Part shown: positions 1-11,555 of the stretch, in pieces
Layout: each line of letters begins with the position of its first letter
How positions within the stretch are numbered: the first letter of the stretch is position 1
Program-made: the position numbers and the translations under genes
Source of the DNA: Gallionella sp.
GTDB lineage: Bacteria; Pseudomonadota; Gammaproteobacteria; Burkholderiales; Gallionellaceae
NCBI GenBank assembly: GCA_003134595.1
Contig: PLBS01000092.1
Coordinates: 1 to 45,319 of the forward strand
Reading direction: 5' to 3'
Length of the DNA stretch: 45,319 bases
Notes under the pieces: model-generated
Databases searched by the model: none
What the model saw: the letters and a program-made list of their open reading frames with translations, nothing else
What the model was told of the DNA's origin: nothing

Positions 1-2688
1 TTGGCTGTGGATGCGCCGGGCGTGATGCGGGAACCGCTGTCTTTCGCTACCTTGACCGGCCAGGCTGGTTGGCAGCGGGAACGCGGGGAATTGTCGATCG
101 ATGTCGATAACCTCGCATTCGCCAACGATGATTTGGCTGGCAATGTGTATGGCGGTTATCACACGCTGGCCGGCACCTTTGGTGTTCTGGATTTGACGGC
201 CAGATTGACGCGTGGCGATATCAGACGCGCTGCCCGTTACACCCCGCTGATCGCGCTGAACAAGGAAGGCAACGACTGGCTGAACGGCGCGCTGCTGGCG
301 GGACACACCGAAGATTTTCGTCTCCGTATCAAGGGAAATCTGAGCGACTTTCCGCTGGACGGTACCAAAGACACACTATTTGAAATCGGCGGACATGCGC
401 AGGACGCGGTGCTGGAATTCGATAAACATTGGCCGCGCATCGAAAACATCAACGGTGAATTATTGATACGCGGTAACAGACTGGAAGTGAAGTCACCATC
501 AGCGACCATACTCCACTCGCGCTTGCAGAACGTCACAGTCACCTTGCCGAACATGCTGAGCAAGGACTTGTCGCTGGAAATAAAGGGCGAGGCTGCTGCT
601 GCGAGCAATTCATTGTTGGAATTCGTGCAGAAGAGTCCGGTGCGCGGTTACATAGACGGTTTCACCGACGGTATCAGTGCCAGCGGCAACGGGCATCTGG
701 ATTTGTCCATGCGTATCCCGCTGCTGGGCGACCTGCCGGTAAAAGTGTCCGGAACGATTAAAGTGCAAGATAACGATATTGATCTGGGCGAAGGCGTGCC
801 GTTGTTGCGCAACACGCACGGTACTTTGTCGTTCACTGAATCGGATATGCAAGCCAACGGCGTATCGGCAGAAATACTGGGTGGAACGGCCAGTATCAAT
901 GTGCAGACCGCCGAGGGCGGTGCGGTGCATGCCACCCTTAAAGGGCGCATCAACGCCGATGTTTTGCGCAACATCGAGCCCCATCCGCTGTTGAATTATT
1001 TGCATGGCAATGCGGCCTGGGATGCCGATATCAGCGTGGTTAAAAAATCCGCAAAGATCATCATCAATTCCAATTTGCAGGGGATCAGCTCCAGTTTGCC
1101 GCAACCCTTCTCCAAACGCGCCGACGAGGTGATGACGTTGCACGTGGAAAAGAACCCTGTCCTGAACCCTTCGACTTCGTTCAGGACAGGCTTGTCGAAG
1201 CGGCCTGTCCAAGGCAAAGCCTGTCCCGAGCCTTGTCCCAAGGTGGAAGGCTCTGTCGCCAAGGGGCAGGATGTGATTACCGCTCAACTGGACAATCTAC
1301 TCAGTGTGCGACTGGCGCGCCGCGACGAAAGCGGTGCGATGGTCATCAAGCGCGGCACGGTCAATTTTGGTGCCCAGGACAAGTCGCTGGAATCAAAAAG
1401 GGTGCAGGGATTATCACGAGGCAAGGACGGCGTGTGGTTGATCGGCAGCTTGCACATATTGTCGATACAAGGCTGGGAGGGTTTGGCAGGCGGCGCGGGG
1501 GAAGCGGGTGCTGGAATATCAGGTTCGGCATTGCCAATCGCCGGAGTAAATCTGCGCATCGAAAAATTAACCGGTTATGGGCAGAGTGTCAGCGCGTTGC
1601 ATATCGTTGGCGCCAAGCGTGGCGACGGATTGGCTGCGCAGCTGTCCAGTAGCGCGCTGAACGGCGAAGTGGTATGGGAGCCGCACGGATATGAAACGGG
1701 CAGCCTGTTCCGCGCGCATTTAACTAATCTGCAATGGTTGAGTGACAAACAACCTTTGCCGTCGGCTGAACCCGTCAAACCCGCGCTGCCAGACAAAACC
1801 GAACACGCTGTCATGACGCCGCCGTCGCACCTGCACCCCGGCAATCTGCCCGCACTGGATATCTCGATTGAGAACCTGCAACTAATAGGCAAACAAATCG
1901 GGCGCTTCGAGCTGGTTGGACACCCGGATGGCAAGGACTGGCGGTTGCGCCGTCTGAACATCACCAACCCGGACGGTAGCTTGGCGGGAGATGGAGTCTG
2001 GAGGGATGCGGAAGGAAAGCTGCAAACACAGGTCAATCTGGTGCTGGATATCAGCGATGCGGGAAAGATTCTGGGGCGTTCCGGCTATCCCAATACCGTC
2101 AAGGGCGGCAGTGGCAGGCTGGTGGCTAATTTGTCATGGGCCGGCACGCCGGACGAATTCAGTTATGCTACTTTGAACGGCACGCTCAAGCTGGATACCA
2201 GCAAAGGGCGGTTCCTGAAAATGGGTTCGGGTGCCGGCAAATTGCTCAGTGTGCTCAGCCTGCAAGACTTGCCAAAGCATATCGCCCTGGGTTTTACTGA
2301 CGTGTTCAGCGAGGGCTTTCAGTTCGACAACATCAACGGCAATGCCGCAATCAAAGACGGCGTGATCGAGACCCAGGATTTTCACCTCGATGGCTCGTCT
2401 GCCAAAGTGACCATAAAAGGCAATGTTGATTTGAATAATGAAACACAGAATTTGCGCGTGCGGGTATTGCCGACACTGGGAAACAGCGTATCGCTGATCG
2501 GCGCGTTTGCTATCAGCCCGGCGGTTGGTATCGGAACGCTCATCGTCAACAAGGTATTAGGCAATCCGCTCGATAAGTTGGTGTCATTTGAATACAATGT
2601 CAGCGGAACATGGAGCGACCCCAACGTGGTCAAGATTGGCGGAGGCCAAGCAAAAGAAATTAACCCGAGCGAACAGGAAAGAAAATAA
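1..2688 (+). CDS. YhdP family / AsmA-like C-terminal domain protein (5' end truncated by window)
   Basis: Open from base 1; beta-rich AsmA-like repeats and C-terminal 'GNVDLNNETQNLRVRVLPTLGNSVSLIGAFAISPAVGIGTLIVNKVLGNPLDKLVSFEYNVSGTWSDP' typical of YhdP; ATG of the next gene overlaps the stop. Confidence 0.85.
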   Translation: MAVDAPGVMREPLSFATLTGQAGWQRERGELSIDVDNLAFANDDLAGNVYGGYHTLAGTFGVLDLTARLTRGDIRRAARYTPLIALNKEGNDWLNGALLAGHTEDFRLRIKGNLSDFPLDGTKDTLFEIGGHAQDAVLEFDKHWPRIENINGELLIRGNRLEVKSPSATILHSRLQNVTVTLPNMLSKDLSLEIKGEAAAASNSLLEFVQKSPVRGYIDGFTDGISASGNGHLDLSMRIPLLGDLPVKVSGTIKVQDNDIDLGEGVPLLRNTHGTLSFTESDMQANGVSAEILGGTASINVQTAEGGAVHATLKGRINADVLRNIEPHPLLNYLHGNAAWDADISVVKKSAKIIINSNLQGISSSLPQPFSKRADEVMTLHVEKNPVLNPSTSFRTGLSKRPVQGKACPEPCPKVEGSVAKGQDVITAQLDNLLSVRLARRDESGAMVIKRGTVNFGAQDKSLESKRVQGLSRGKDGVWLIGSLHILSIQGWEGLAGGAGEAGAGISGSALPIAGVNLRIEKLTGYGQSVSALHIVGAKRGDGLAAQLSSSALNGEVVWEPHGYETGSLFRAHLTNLQWLSDKQPLPSAEPVKPALPDKTEHAVMTPPSHLHPGNLPALDISIENLQLIGKQIGRFELVGHPDGKDWRLRRLNITNPDGSLAGDGVWRDAEGKLQTQVNLVLDISDAGKILGRSGYPNTVKGGSGRLVANLSWAGTPDEFSYATLNGTLKLDTSKGRFLKMGSGAGKLLSVLSLQDLPKHIALGFTDVFSEGFQFDNINGNAAIKDGVIETQDFHLDGSSAKVTIKGNVDLNNETQNLRVRVLPTLGNSVSLIGAFAISPAVGIGTLIVNKVLGNPLDKLVSFEYNVSGTWSDPNVVKIGGGQAKEINPSEQERK

Positions 2689-3545
2689 TGTCAGCAGGTG
2701 ATTCAACACAACAACGTATTGCCGCGCAGGTCAACGCCTTCAAGGTGGCCGCCATTCAGATGGCTTCCGGTCCGAATGTCGCGGGCAATTTGAGCGAAGC
2801 GCGGCGCCTCATCGCCAAAGCCGCTGAACAAGGCGCGCGGCTGGTGGTGCTGCCGGAATTTTTCGCCATCATGGGCATGACCGATCAAGACAAGGTCACG
2901 GTGCGCGAGCAGCTGGGACAAGGGCCTATCCAATCGTTCCTCAGCGAAACCGCCCGCCAATACAAAATCTGGCTGGTGGGCGGCTCAATCCCGCTGGCGG
3001 CCAGCACACCGGACAAGGTCAGGAATACTTGCATGGTGTTCGATGAACAGGGTGAGCAGGTGGCACGCTATGACAAGATACATTTGTTCAACCTGGAGCT
3101 GGGCAACGAAAATTATCACGAAGCGAAAACGATAGAGCCGGGCGATCAAGTGGTGGTGATAGACAGCCCGTTCGGGCGTATCGGCCTGGCGGTGTGCTAT
3201 GACCTGCGCTTTCCCGAGTTATTTCGCTCGATGAAAAATGTGGACATCATCGTGCTGCCTTCCGCGTTCACCGAGACTACCGGCAAGATGCACTGGGAAG
3301 TGCTGGTGCGCGCGCGCGCCATTGAAAATCTGGCTTATGTGATCGCCGCTGCGCAGGGTGGCTATCACGTCAACGGGCGCGAGACGCACGGCAACAGCAT
3401 GATCGTCGACCCGTGGGGGCGCGTATTGGATCGTTTGCCGCGCGGCTCCGGCGTGGTGATCGCCGATGTGAACCCATCCTATCAGGCTAGTTTGCGCACC
3501 AGCCTGCCCGCGCTGACGCATCGCATTTTATTTAGCTGCCAATAA
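2688..3545 (+). CDS. Carbon-nitrogen hydrolase (nitrilase superfamily)
   Basis: Motifs 'LVVLPEFF', 'YDKIHLFN', '[15 protein letters not shown]' (Glu-Lys-Cys triad). Confidence 0.92.
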   Translation: MSAGDSTQQRIAAQVNAFKVAAIQMASGPNVAGNLSEARRLIAKAAEQGARLVVLPEFFAIMGMTDQDKVTVREQLGQGPIQSFLSETARQYKIWLVGGSIPLAASTPDKVRNTCMVFDEQGEQVARYDKIHLFNLELGNENYHEAKTIEPGDQVVVIDSPFGRIGLAVCYDLRFPELFRSMKNVDIIVLPSAFTETTGKMHWEVLVRARAIENLAYVIAAAQGGYHVNGRETHGNSMIVDPWGRVLDRLPRGSGVVIADVNPSYQASLRTSLPALTHRILFSCQ

Positions 3546-5020
3546 TGAAAACACTACAACAAAATTCCTCTTTCGACACGCTGTTCGGCACCGCGCAACA
3601 AGCGCTGCTCGCACCTTATTCGATTGAGGCGGGTCATATCGAACAAGTGTTCGCCAGCATGATGGCGCACCGGCTTGATTACGCCGATTTGTATTTCCAA
3701 TACAGCCGCGCCGAAAGCTGGTCGCTGGAAGAAGGCATCGTCAAATCCGGCAGTTTCAATATTGATCAGGGCGTCGGCGTGCGTGCGGTAAGCGGCGAAA
3801 AAACCGCTTTCGCCTATTCCGATGACATCAGCCTGAATGCCTTGGACAGCGCGGCGCAGGCGACGCGCGCGATTGCACGGCAGGGCGGCACACAGAGTGT
3901 GGCCATTATTCCTCTTGGGCTGCATCACGGTTCGCGGCGCGAAATCTATCTGCCGCATGATCCGATTGCCAGCCTCAAGGATGCGGAAAAAGTCGCATTG
4001 CTGGAACGTCTCGAAGGCTATGCGCGCGCGCTTGATCCGCGCGTGGTGCAGGTGATGGCAGGACTGGCCGGCGAATACGAAGTGGTGATGGTGGCGCGCA
4101 GCGACGGCCTGATGAACGCCGACATCCGCCCGCTGGTGCGGCTGTCGGTAACGGTCATCATCGAAAGCAACGGCAAGCGCGAACAGGGTTCGGCGGGCGG
4201 CGGCGGACGCTTCGATTACGCTTATTTCGACGATGAAATGTTGCGCCGTTATGCCGCGCAAGCCGTGCATCAGGCGGCGACCAATCTGGATGCCGCACCT
4301 GCCCCGGCGGGCAACATGACCGTGGTGCTGGGCAATGGTTGGCCGGGTATCCTGCTGCATGAAGCCATCGGCCACGGCCTGGAAGGCGACTTCAACCGCA
4401 AAGGCAGCTCGGCGTTCTCCGGACGGGTCGGCGAGCGCGTCGCGGCGGAAGGCGTGACCGTGGTGGATGACGGCACGCTGGCAAGACGGCGCGGCTCGTT
4501 GCAGATGGACGACGAAGGCAATGCCACACAACGCACCACGCTGATCGAGAACGGCATATTGCGCGGTTATTTGCAGGATACCCTCAACGCGCGGCTGATG
4601 GGTGTGCCGGTAACAGGTAACGCGCGCCGCGAATCCTACGCGCATCTGCCGATCCCGCGCATGACCAACACCTACATGCTCAACGGCAATAAAGACCCGA
4701 AAGAAATCATTGCCTCGGTCAAATACGGCCTGTACGCGGTAAATTTCGGCGGCGGTCAAGTGGACATTACCAACGGCAAATTCGTGTTCTCCACCGCCGA
4801 AGCCTACATGATCGAGGACGGCAAAATCACCCATCCGGTAAAAGGTGCAACCCTGATCGGCAACGGCCCCGACGTGCTGACACGCATCTCCATGATCGGC
4901 AACGACATGGCACTCGATCCCGGTGTCGGCACTTGCGGCAAGGAAGGGCAGAGCGTACCGGTCGGCGTGGGGCAACCGACGGTGAGGATCGATGGGCTGA
5001 CGGTGGGCGGGACGGCCTGA
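3545..5020 (+). CDS. tldD: Metalloprotease TldD
   Basis: '[41 protein letters not shown]' (HExxxH) and C-terminal '[39 protein letters not shown]'. Confidence 0.95.
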   Translation: MKTLQQNSSFDTLFGTAQQALLAPYSIEAGHIEQVFASMMAHRLDYADLYFQYSRAESWSLEEGIVKSGSFNIDQGVGVRAVSGEKTAFAYSDDISLNALDSAAQATRAIARQGGTQSVAIIPLGLHHGSRREIYLPHDPIASLKDAEKVALLERLEGYARALDPRVVQVMAGLAGEYEVVMVARSDGLMNADIRPLVRLSVTVIIESNGKREQGSAGGGGRFDYAYFDDEMLRRYAAQAVHQAATNLDAAPAPAGNMTVVLGNGWPGILLHEAIGHGLEGDFNRKGSSAFSGRVGERVAAEGVTVVDDGTLARRRGSLQMDDEGNATQRTTLIENGILRGYLQDTLNARLMGVPVTGNARRESYAHLPIPRMTNTYMLNGNKDPKEIIASVKYGLYAVNFGGGQVDITNGKFVFSTAEAYMIEDGKITHPVKGATLIGNGPDVLTRISMIGNDMALDPGVGTCGKEGQSVPVGVGQPTVRIDGLTVGGTA

Positions 5021-5505
5021 TGTTTTATGTTGACCTCTTTTCCGCGCTTGCCCGCCACAAGGTGGACTACCTGCTGATTGGAGGTCTGGCTGTGTCGTTG
5101 CACGGTGTGGAACGTGCAACGATGGATGTGGACATCACCGTCGCCATGAACCCGGATAACCTGACATCCTTGATCGAGGCAGCCAAGGAACTCAAGCTTT
5201 CTCCCGTGTTGCCCGTTCCACTTGAATCGCTCCGTGATTTGGAATTGCTGCGCCAGTGGCACGTTGAACGCCACCTCGAAGCTTTCGCGCTGCGCACCGC
5301 AGATTTAGCCGGTGTCACCGTCGATGTGCTGCTGTTTCCGCCCGTTGAATTTTCCGGTATGGCATCCCGTGCCGACGTGTTTAAAGTCGCGAACACCGAC
5401 ATTCAAGTGGTGTCCATAGACGACCTGATCGCACTCAAACAGGCGGTCGGACGCCCGATAGATATTACTGACATCGAACATTTGCAACGGATCAAGACGC
5501 AATGA
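5020..5505 (+). CDS. Nucleotidyltransferase-fold protein (AbiEii/MNT-like)
   Basis: ATG overlaps tldD stop; 'YLLIGGLAVSLHGVERATMDVDITV' (GG..A..HG..R.T.D.D) nucleotidyltransferase motif. Confidence 0.75.
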   Translation: MFYVDLFSALARHKVDYLLIGGLAVSLHGVERATMDVDITVAMNPDNLTSLIEAAKELKLSPVLPVPLESLRDLELLRQWHVERHLEAFALRTADLAGVTVDVLLFPPVEFSGMASRADVFKVANTDIQVVSIDDLIALKQAVGRPIDITDIEHLQRIKTQ

Positions 5506-5675
5506 AAACAGACTTCCCGAGCGGTGACCGCACCTACTACGTCAGCGACGAACGCCTGCGCGCATTCCGGCAGCTCACCCCGGAGCAAAAGCTGCGCTGG
5601 GTAGAAGAGCTGGCGACGTTTTTGCGGATGGCGAAAATTGAGGGGAAGAATCCGCAAGAAGTTTTAAAGCGATGA
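5502..5675 (+). CDS. Small (57 aa) hypothetical partner of the nucleotidyltransferase
   Basis: ATG overlaps preceding stop by 4 nt; MKTDFPSGDRTYYVSDERLRAFRQLTPEQKLRWVEELATFLRMAKIEGKNPQEVLKR. Confidence 0.6.
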   Translation: MKTDFPSGDRTYYVSDERLRAFRQLTPEQKLRWVEELATFLRMAKIEGKNPQEVLKR

Positions 5676-5726
5676 GCCATATTTTTTTGGTAATTTGTTT
5701 TTCATTGATGTTCAGAGGAAAAAGTA

Positions 5727-5939
5727 ATGGATATAAAAGATAGCAATGGCAACGTGCTCAAAGAGGGCGATTCGGTGCAGGTCATCAAGGACTTGAAGGT
5801 GAAAGGTTCGTCCGTCACGCTGAAAAGAGGCACGGTGATTAAGAACATCCGCCTCGGCGAAGGCGATGAGGCGGTCGAGGGGAATTCCGACAAAGTCAAA
5901 GGGCTGCGGCTGAAACCGGAATTTTTGAAGAAGGTTTAA
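5727..5939 (+). CDS. YjdM/PhnA-like protein (C-terminal PhnA domain only)
   Basis: 'DSNGNVLKEGDSVQVIKDLKVKGSSVTLKRGTVIKNIRL...LKPEFLKKV' matches the PhnA/YjdM C-terminal domain pattern. Confidence 0.85.
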   Translation: MDIKDSNGNVLKEGDSVQVIKDLKVKGSSVTLKRGTVIKNIRLGEGDEAVEGNSDKVKGLRLKPEFLKKV

Positions 5940-6007
5940 TGGGGTTTAAAGCGGGGCGACTCCAGTGCCGTTCACTTATTCCAATTCCAGATCAAACGTG
6001 CATTTTT

Positions 6008-6059
6008 GTAGGGCGGGCTATGCCCGCCGGATCAAATTGTCGGGCGCAGCCCGACCTAC
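6008..6059. repeat. REP-like inverted pair (BIME-like)
   Basis: GTAGGGCGGGCTATGCCCGCC ... TCGGGCGCAGCCCGACCTAC: two GC hairpins in opposite orientation, bounded by GTAG and CTAC. Confidence 0.7.
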
Positions 6060-6189
6060 GGATTGTTTGCCAAATGGTTGGTTATAGGCTGCCAAAAGCT
6101 TTGCATAGCCATCTGACTAAGTTGGCAAACTACGCCAACTAAGTCTTGGTTAACGCCAGCCAAGTCGCCGGTTATGCGTGGGGCATTCG

Positions 6190-6225
6190 TTAATCGTCTG
6201 GATTCCCGCTTTCGCGGGAATGACG
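6190..6225. repeat. dRS3-like intergenic palindromic repeat
   Basis: GGATTCCCGCTTTCGCGGGAATGACG contains ATTCCC-N8-GGGAAT. Confidence 0.6.
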
Positions 6226-6283
6226 ATGTGGTGCGGTATCGAACCTCCGATAATCACCCGCCCCTCGGGTATAATTCGCGTCC

Positions 6284-7210
6284 ATGAAAATTCTACGCGG
6301 ACTTTATTCTCCTGATTCTCAGCCTGTCGCGCTCACCATCGGTAATTTCGACGGGGTGCATCTGGGTCATCAGGCTTTGCTGAACGAGGTGCGTGCTGCA
6401 GCGGAAACACGCGGGCTGCAAACGGCGGTGGTGATCTTCGAGCCTCATCCGCGCGAATTTTTCACGCCTCAGCAGGCTCCGGCACGGTTGACCAGCTTGC
6501 GCGAGAAACTGGAGTTTTTTTCCGCGCTGGGCATAAATCGGGTGCATGTTTGCCGCTTCAATGCGCATTTTTCGCGAATGAGCGCGGTGGATTTTATTCA
6601 TGACCTGCATGAAAAACTGCATGCCAGATACGTGCTGATCGGCGATGACTTTCGCTTCGGCAGCGGACGCGCCGGCGATTTCGCGCTGATGGAAAAAATC
6701 GGCGCGAAGCTAGGTTTTGCGGTGCATGCGGTACACAGTGTGAAGCATGACGGGGTGCGGATTTCCAGTACGGAGATACGTGCCGCATTGCTGGCTGGGA
6801 AGATGCGCGAGGCGCAACGTTATCTGGGGCGACATTACAGCATCAGCGGACGGGTGGTGCGCGGCGATGGCTTGGGCAGGAAGATCGGTTACTCCACCGC
6901 GAATATCCAGCTGAAGCACAACCGCCCGCCGCTGTCCGGCATCTTTGTGGTGCAGGTACATGCCGAAGGTCTGGGCGTGCTGCAAGGTGTGGCCAGCCTT
7001 GGTGTGCGGCCAACGGTGAAGCAAGATGCCAAGCCGGTGCTGGAAGTGCATCTGTTCGAGTTTGAGCAACAGATTTATGGCAAACATTTACGCGTGGAGT
7101 TTTTGCAAAAACTCCGCGATGAAGAAAAATATCCCGATGTGGAAACGCTGACGCGGCACATTGCGTCGGATGTAGAGCATGCAAAGAAATGGTTTGAACA
7201 ACATGACTGA
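6284..7210 (+). CDS. ribF: Bifunctional riboflavin kinase / FAD synthetase
   Basis: 'LTIGNFDGVHLGHQALL', 'IGDDFRFGSGRAGD', 'GRVVRGDGLGRKIGYSTANI'; upstream of ileS-lspA as in many proteobacteria. Confidence 0.95.
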   Translation: MKILRGLYSPDSQPVALTIGNFDGVHLGHQALLNEVRAAAETRGLQTAVVIFEPHPREFFTPQQAPARLTSLREKLEFFSALGINRVHVCRFNAHFSRMSAVDFIHDLHEKLHARYVLIGDDFRFGSGRAGDFALMEKIGAKLGFAVHAVHSVKHDGVRISSTEIRAALLAGKMREAQRYLGRHYSISGRVVRGDGLGRKIGYSTANIQLKHNRPPLSGIFVVQVHAEGLGVLQGVASLGVRPTVKQDAKPVLEVHLFEFEQQIYGKHLRVEFLQKLRDEEKYPDVETLTRHIASDVEHAKKWFEQHD

Positions 7211-7233
7211 TTACCCATGACTGATTACCCGAG

Positions 7234-10140
7234 ATGACCGATTACAAAGCTACTTTAAATCTACCCGATACTCCGTTCCCGATGCGCGGTGATCTCGCCA
7301 AGCGCGAGCCGCAGATGGTGGCGCGCTGGCAGGCACAGCAACGCTATCAAAAGATCCGCGCGGCCAAGCAGGGCAAGCCAAAATTCATTTTGCATGACGG
7401 CCCGCCCTATGCGAACGGCGATATTCACATCGGCCATGCGGTGAACAAGATACTCAAGGACATCATCGTCAAGAGCAAGACGCTGGCTGGTTTCGACGCG
7501 CCTTATGTGCCGGGCTGGGATTGTCACGGCCTGCCGATCGAATTGCAGGTGGAGAAGAAACACGGCAAGGCGATTCCGCCCGCGCAGTTTCGCGCACTGT
7601 GCCGCGCCTATGCCGCCGAGCAGATCGAGCGGCAGAAGAAAGATTTCATCCGTCTCGGCGTGCTGGGCGATTGGGATCATCCTTATCTCACAATGGACTT
7701 CAAGATCGAGGCCGACATCATGCGCGCGCTCGGCAGTATCTACGAACGCGGCTATCTATATCAAGGCTACAAACCGGTAAACTGGTGCCTGGATTGCCAG
7801 TCCGCACTGGCCGAGGCTGAAGTGGAATACGAAGACAAAACTTCACCAGCGATTGATGTTGGCTTCGAGGTAAAAGATAAAGCAGCGCTGGGCAAAGCAT
7901 TTGATGTGTCCTTGCCGGGCGATGCCAAGGTGTATGCGGTGATCTGGACCACCACGCCGTGGACATTGCCGGCGAATCAGGCGGTGTGCGTCAATCCAGA
8001 TTTTGAATATGGACTTTATAAAACAGACAAAGGGTATTTTATTGTAGCTACAGAGATGGCGCCAACAGGGAACTCTGTCTCAAACCCCATGACTGCTCAA
8101 GAGCGACAAGATATTGTGTTGACTCCATTGTTTAGAAAATATGGTGCTACTTTTTGCGCCCTAGAGGGTTTTGCACGAGGGAGGGCACTTGAAAACTTGC
8201 CGCTGCAACACCCGTTCTATGATCGTATTGTGCCCATCATTTGCGGCGAACACGTCACGCTGGAAGCGGGTACCGGACTGGTACATACCGCACCGGCGCA
8301 CGGTCTGGACGATTACTTCGTTGGACAGAAATATCATCTGCCGACCGATAATCCGGTCGGCGACGACGGCAAATTTATTGCCAGCACGCCACTGGTCGGG
8401 GGCATGTTCGTGTGGAAAGCCAACGATGTGGTGATCGATGCGCTGCAAGCCAGCGGTCATTTATTGCACTTGGAAAAAGTGCAGCACAGCTATCCGCACT
8501 GCTGGCGGCACAAGACGCCGATCATCTTCCGCTCCACGCCGCAATGGTTCATCGGCATGGATAACGTTGCTTATCCAATAGCGGCGGATATGGAAAATCT
8601 GGTGCGGGAAGGGCGCTCCCAGGCACAGCATGATGGACCGCGCTTGCGCGACCTCGCCAACCGCGCCGTCGAACACACGACCTTCTTTCCAAGCTGGGGA
8701 CGCGCCCGCCTGGAGGCGATGATCATGAATCGCCCCGACTGGTGCGTGTCGCGCCAGCGCAGTTGGGGTGTGCCGATGCCGTTCTTCGTGCACAGGGAAA
8801 CCAGCCAGTTGCACCCGCGCACGCCGGAATTGCTGGAGCAGGTGGCCCAGCTGGTCGAGCGCGATGGCATCGAGGCGTGGTTCAGCCTGAACTCGGTGGA
8901 CTTGTTGGGTGCGGAAGCAGAGCACTACAAAAAACTTACCCATACGCTGGATGTGTGGTTCGATTCGGGTGTGACGCACGCTTCTGTGTTGCAGCGCCGC
9001 GCGGAATTGCATACACCCGCCGACCTGTATCTGGAAGGCTCCGACCAGCATCGCGGCTGGTTCCAATCCTCGCTGCTGACCGGTTGTGCCATCAATGGGC
9101 ATGCGCCTTTCAAGGCTTTGCTGACGCACGGTTTTGTGGTGGATGGCAGCGGCCACAAGATGTCGAAGTCCAAAGGGAATGTGATTGCGCCACAGAAGAT
9201 TTTCGACACGCTCGGTGCCGACATTCTGCGTTTGTGGGCGGCAGCTACCGATTATTCCGGCGAGCTGACTATCTCCGATGAAATCCTGAAGCGCGTGGTG
9301 GAAAGTTACCGGCGCATCCGTAACACCTTGCGTTTCCTGCTGGCGAATACCGCCGACTATGACCATGCAAAACACGCGCTGCCGGTGGATCAGTGGCTGG
9401 AAATAGACCGTTACGCGCTGGCGCTGACACAGAAGTTACAAGACGAAGTACGTGCCGATTACGAGCGCTATGAATTCCATCTGATCGCACAAAGATTGCA
9501 GACATTCTGCTCGGAAGATTTGGGCGGGTTCTATCTCGACATTTTGAAAGACCGTTTGTATACCGCGGGAGCGAACTCCGCCGCGCGACGTTCCGCACAG
9601 AACGCGCTTTACCACATCACCAACAGCCTAGTGCGCCTGATGGCGCCGATACTCAGCTTCACTGCTGAGGAGGTGTGGGAGGTGTTGAGCGGCAAAGAGG
9701 ATGACAGCGTGTTTGCTAGCGAGTGGTATGACTTACCGATACTGGAAAATAGAGTTGAAATTTTTACGCGTTGGCAAAAGTTACGTGAAATTCGCGCCAC
9801 AGTACAAAAATTCTTAGAGACATTGAGAATGGAAGGCAAGATCGGCTCATCATTGCAGGCTGAGGTTGAAGTAGGTGTGGATGGAAGTACTTATGATGCT
9901 CTGAAAGATATTGGAAATGAGTTACGTTTTATTTTAGTTACCTCACAAACAAATTTTTATCCTAATGCTACGTTTGATGTCTCATTTAGTGACGTTTCGG
10001 CAGTTGCGTCACAACGCCAAAAGTGCGAGCGTTGCTGGCATTATCGCGCTGATGTTGGCAGTGATGCGGCGCATCCACAAATTTGCGGCCGTTGCGTGAG
10101 CAATCTGTACGGCAACGGTGAGGCGCGCAAATATGCTTAA
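7234..10140 (+). CDS. ileS: Isoleucyl-tRNA synthetase
   Basis: '[23 protein letters not shown]' (HIGH), 'KMSKSKGNV' (KMSKS), C-terminal Zn motif '[24 protein letters not shown]'. Confidence 0.98.
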   Translation: MTDYKATLNLPDTPFPMRGDLAKREPQMVARWQAQQRYQKIRAAKQGKPKFILHDGPPYANGDIHIGHAVNKILKDIIVKSKTLAGFDAPYVPGWDCHGLPIELQVEKKHGKAIPPAQFRALCRAYAAEQIERQKKDFIRLGVLGDWDHPYLTMDFKIEADIMRALGSIYERGYLYQGYKPVNWCLDCQSALAEAEVEYEDKTSPAIDVGFEVKDKAALGKAFDVSLPGDAKVYAVIWTTTPWTLPANQAVCVNPDFEYGLYKTDKGYFIVATEMAPTGNSVSNPMTAQERQDIVLTPLFRKYGATFCALEGFARGRALENLPLQHPFYDRIVPIICGEHVTLEAGTGLVHTAPAHGLDDYFVGQKYHLPTDNPVGDDGKFIASTPLVGGMFVWKANDVVIDALQASGHLLHLEKVQHSYPHCWRHKTPIIFRSTPQWFIGMDNVAYPIAADMENLVREGRSQAQHDGPRLRDLANRAVEHTTFFPSWGRARLEAMIMNRPDWCVSRQRSWGVPMPFFVHRETSQLHPRTPELLEQVAQLVERDGIEAWFSLNSVDLLGAEAEHYKKLTHTLDVWFDSGVTHASVLQRRAELHTPADLYLEGSDQHRGWFQSSLLTGCAINGHAPFKALLTHGFVVDGSGHKMSKSKGNVIAPQKIFDTLGADILRLWAAATDYSGELTISDEILKRVVESYRRIRNTLRFLLANTADYDHAKHALPVDQWLEIDRYALALTQKLQDEVRADYERYEFHLIAQRLQTFCSEDLGGFYLDILKDRLYTAGANSAARRSAQNALYHITNSLVRLMAPILSFTAEEVWEVLSGKEDDSVFASEWYDLPILENRVEIFTRWQKLREIRATVQKFLETLRMEGKIGSSLQAEVEVGVDGSTYDALKDIGNELRFILVTSQTNFYPNATFDVSFSDVSAVASQRQKCERCWHYRADVGSDAAHPQICGRCVSNLYGNGEARKYA

Positions 10141-10609
10141 TCGCTGGTTATCGTTGAGTGCATTGGTGATCGTGCTCGACCAATTGAGCAAGGCATGGAT
10201 CACAAACCACTTTGCCTTTGGCGAGAGTTTCACCGTGCTCAGCGTGTTCAATCTGATGCTGGCGCATAACACCGGCGCAGCGTTTAGTTTTTTGAACGAT
10301 GCGGGCGGGATGCAACGCTGGCTGTTCAGCATCATCGCGATAGTCGCTTCGGCGTGGATAGTCTGGCTGTTGCGCAAACATGCTACGCAAACGCTGTTTG
10401 CCTTCGCGTTGAGCCTGATACTCGGCGGCGCGCTGGGCAATCTGATCGATCGGCTCGCATATGGTTATGTGGTGGACTTTTTATCGTTCCATTGGGATGA
10501 GCATTTCTTCCCTGCATTTAACCTTGCCGATTCTGCCATCACCTGCGGTGCGTTCCTATTAATTTTCGACAGCTTCAAGGAGAACAAACATGGAACTGTT
10601 GCTGGCTAA
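10133..10609 (+). CDS. lspA: Lipoprotein signal peptidase
   Basis: Overlaps ileS stop; '[15 protein letters not shown]', '[20 protein letters not shown]', '[11 protein letters not shown]'. Confidence 0.97.
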   Translation: MLNRWLSLSALVIVLDQLSKAWITNHFAFGESFTVLSVFNLMLAHNTGAAFSFLNDAGGMQRWLFSIIAIVASAWIVWLLRKHATQTLFAFALSLILGGALGNLIDRLAYGYVVDFLSFHWDEHFFPAFNLADSAITCGAFLLIFDSFKENKHGTVAG

Positions 10610-11528
10610 TCCGCGCGGTTTTTGCGCCGGTGTGGATCGTGCGATTGAAATCGTGGAGCGCGCACTGGCATTGCACGGTGCGCCGATTTATGTGCGTCAT
10701 GAAGTGGTGCACAATAAATTCGTGGTGGATGGTTTGCGCCAGAAGGGCGCGATCTTCATCGAGGACTTGGCGGATGTGCCGGGCGGCAGCATCCTGATCT
10801 TCAGTGCGCACGGTGTGTCGCAAGCGGTGCGCCACGAGGCCGAAGCGCGCGGGCTGATGGTGTTCGATGCGACCTGTCCGCTGGTGACCAAAGTGCATAT
10901 CGAAGTGTCGCGTATGCGCGAGCAGGGTAAGGAGATTGTAATGATCGGTCATGCCGGACACCCCGAAGTAGAAGGCACCATGGGACAGAGCAATGGCGGA
11001 ATGTACTTGGTGGAATCGCCGGAGCAGGTTGCTGGTCTCAAGGTGAACGATGAAAAAAATCTCGCTTACGTCACGCAAACCACGCTGTCTGTGGATGATG
11101 CCAGCACGATTATCGCCGCTCTGAAGACACGTTTCCCGTTTATCACCGGCCCGAAGAAAGACGACATCTGCTATGCCACGCAAAATCGCCAGGATGCGGT
11201 AAAGATGCTGGTCAAACAATGCGACGTAGTGGTCGTGGTGGGGTCGCCGAATAGCTCGAATTCGAACCGCTTGCGCGAAGTCGCCGCGAATGTCGGGGTG
11301 CCCGCCTATCTGGTGAATGATGCCGAAGAATTGCTGCCGGAGTGGTTCGCCGGCAAAGTGCGAGTGGGTATCAGCGCAGGTGCATCTGCACCCGAGGTAT
11401 TGGTGCAAGGCGTGATTGCACGCATGGAAAAAATGGGCGGGGGGAAAGTAATCGAGTTGCAGGGCATCGTCGAGAACGTGGTGTTCCCATTGCCCAGGAC
11501 ATTGATCCCGATTGTCGCCCAACCCTGA
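10590..11528 (+). CDS. ispH: 4-hydroxy-3-methylbut-2-enyl diphosphate reductase
   Basis: '[21 protein letters not shown]', '[11 protein letters not shown]', '[11 protein letters not shown]', '[12 protein letters not shown]'. Confidence 0.97.
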   Translation: MELLLANPRGFCAGVDRAIEIVERALALHGAPIYVRHEVVHNKFVVDGLRQKGAIFIEDLADVPGGSILIFSAHGVSQAVRHEAEARGLMVFDATCPLVTKVHIEVSRMREQGKEIVMIGHAGHPEVEGTMGQSNGGMYLVESPEQVAGLKVNDEKNLAYVTQTTLSVDDASTIIAALKTRFPFITGPKKDDICYATQNRQDAVKMLVKQCDVVVVVGSPNSSNSNRLREVAANVGVPAYLVNDAEELLPEWFAGKVRVGISAGASAPEVLVQGVIARMEKMGGGKVIELQGIVENVVFPLPRTLIPIVAQP

Positions 11529-11555
11529 ACTTGCAACCCTGATTTTCTTTACCAC

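Noticed and set aside
3554-5119. 521-aa minus-strand ORF opposite tldD
   Set aside because: Antisense shadow of a clearly conserved gene in GC-rich DNA; His/Arg-rich composition with no recognisable domain.
8461-9375. 304-aa minus-strand ORF inside ileS
   Set aside because: Antisense to conserved ileS catalytic region; no domain signature.
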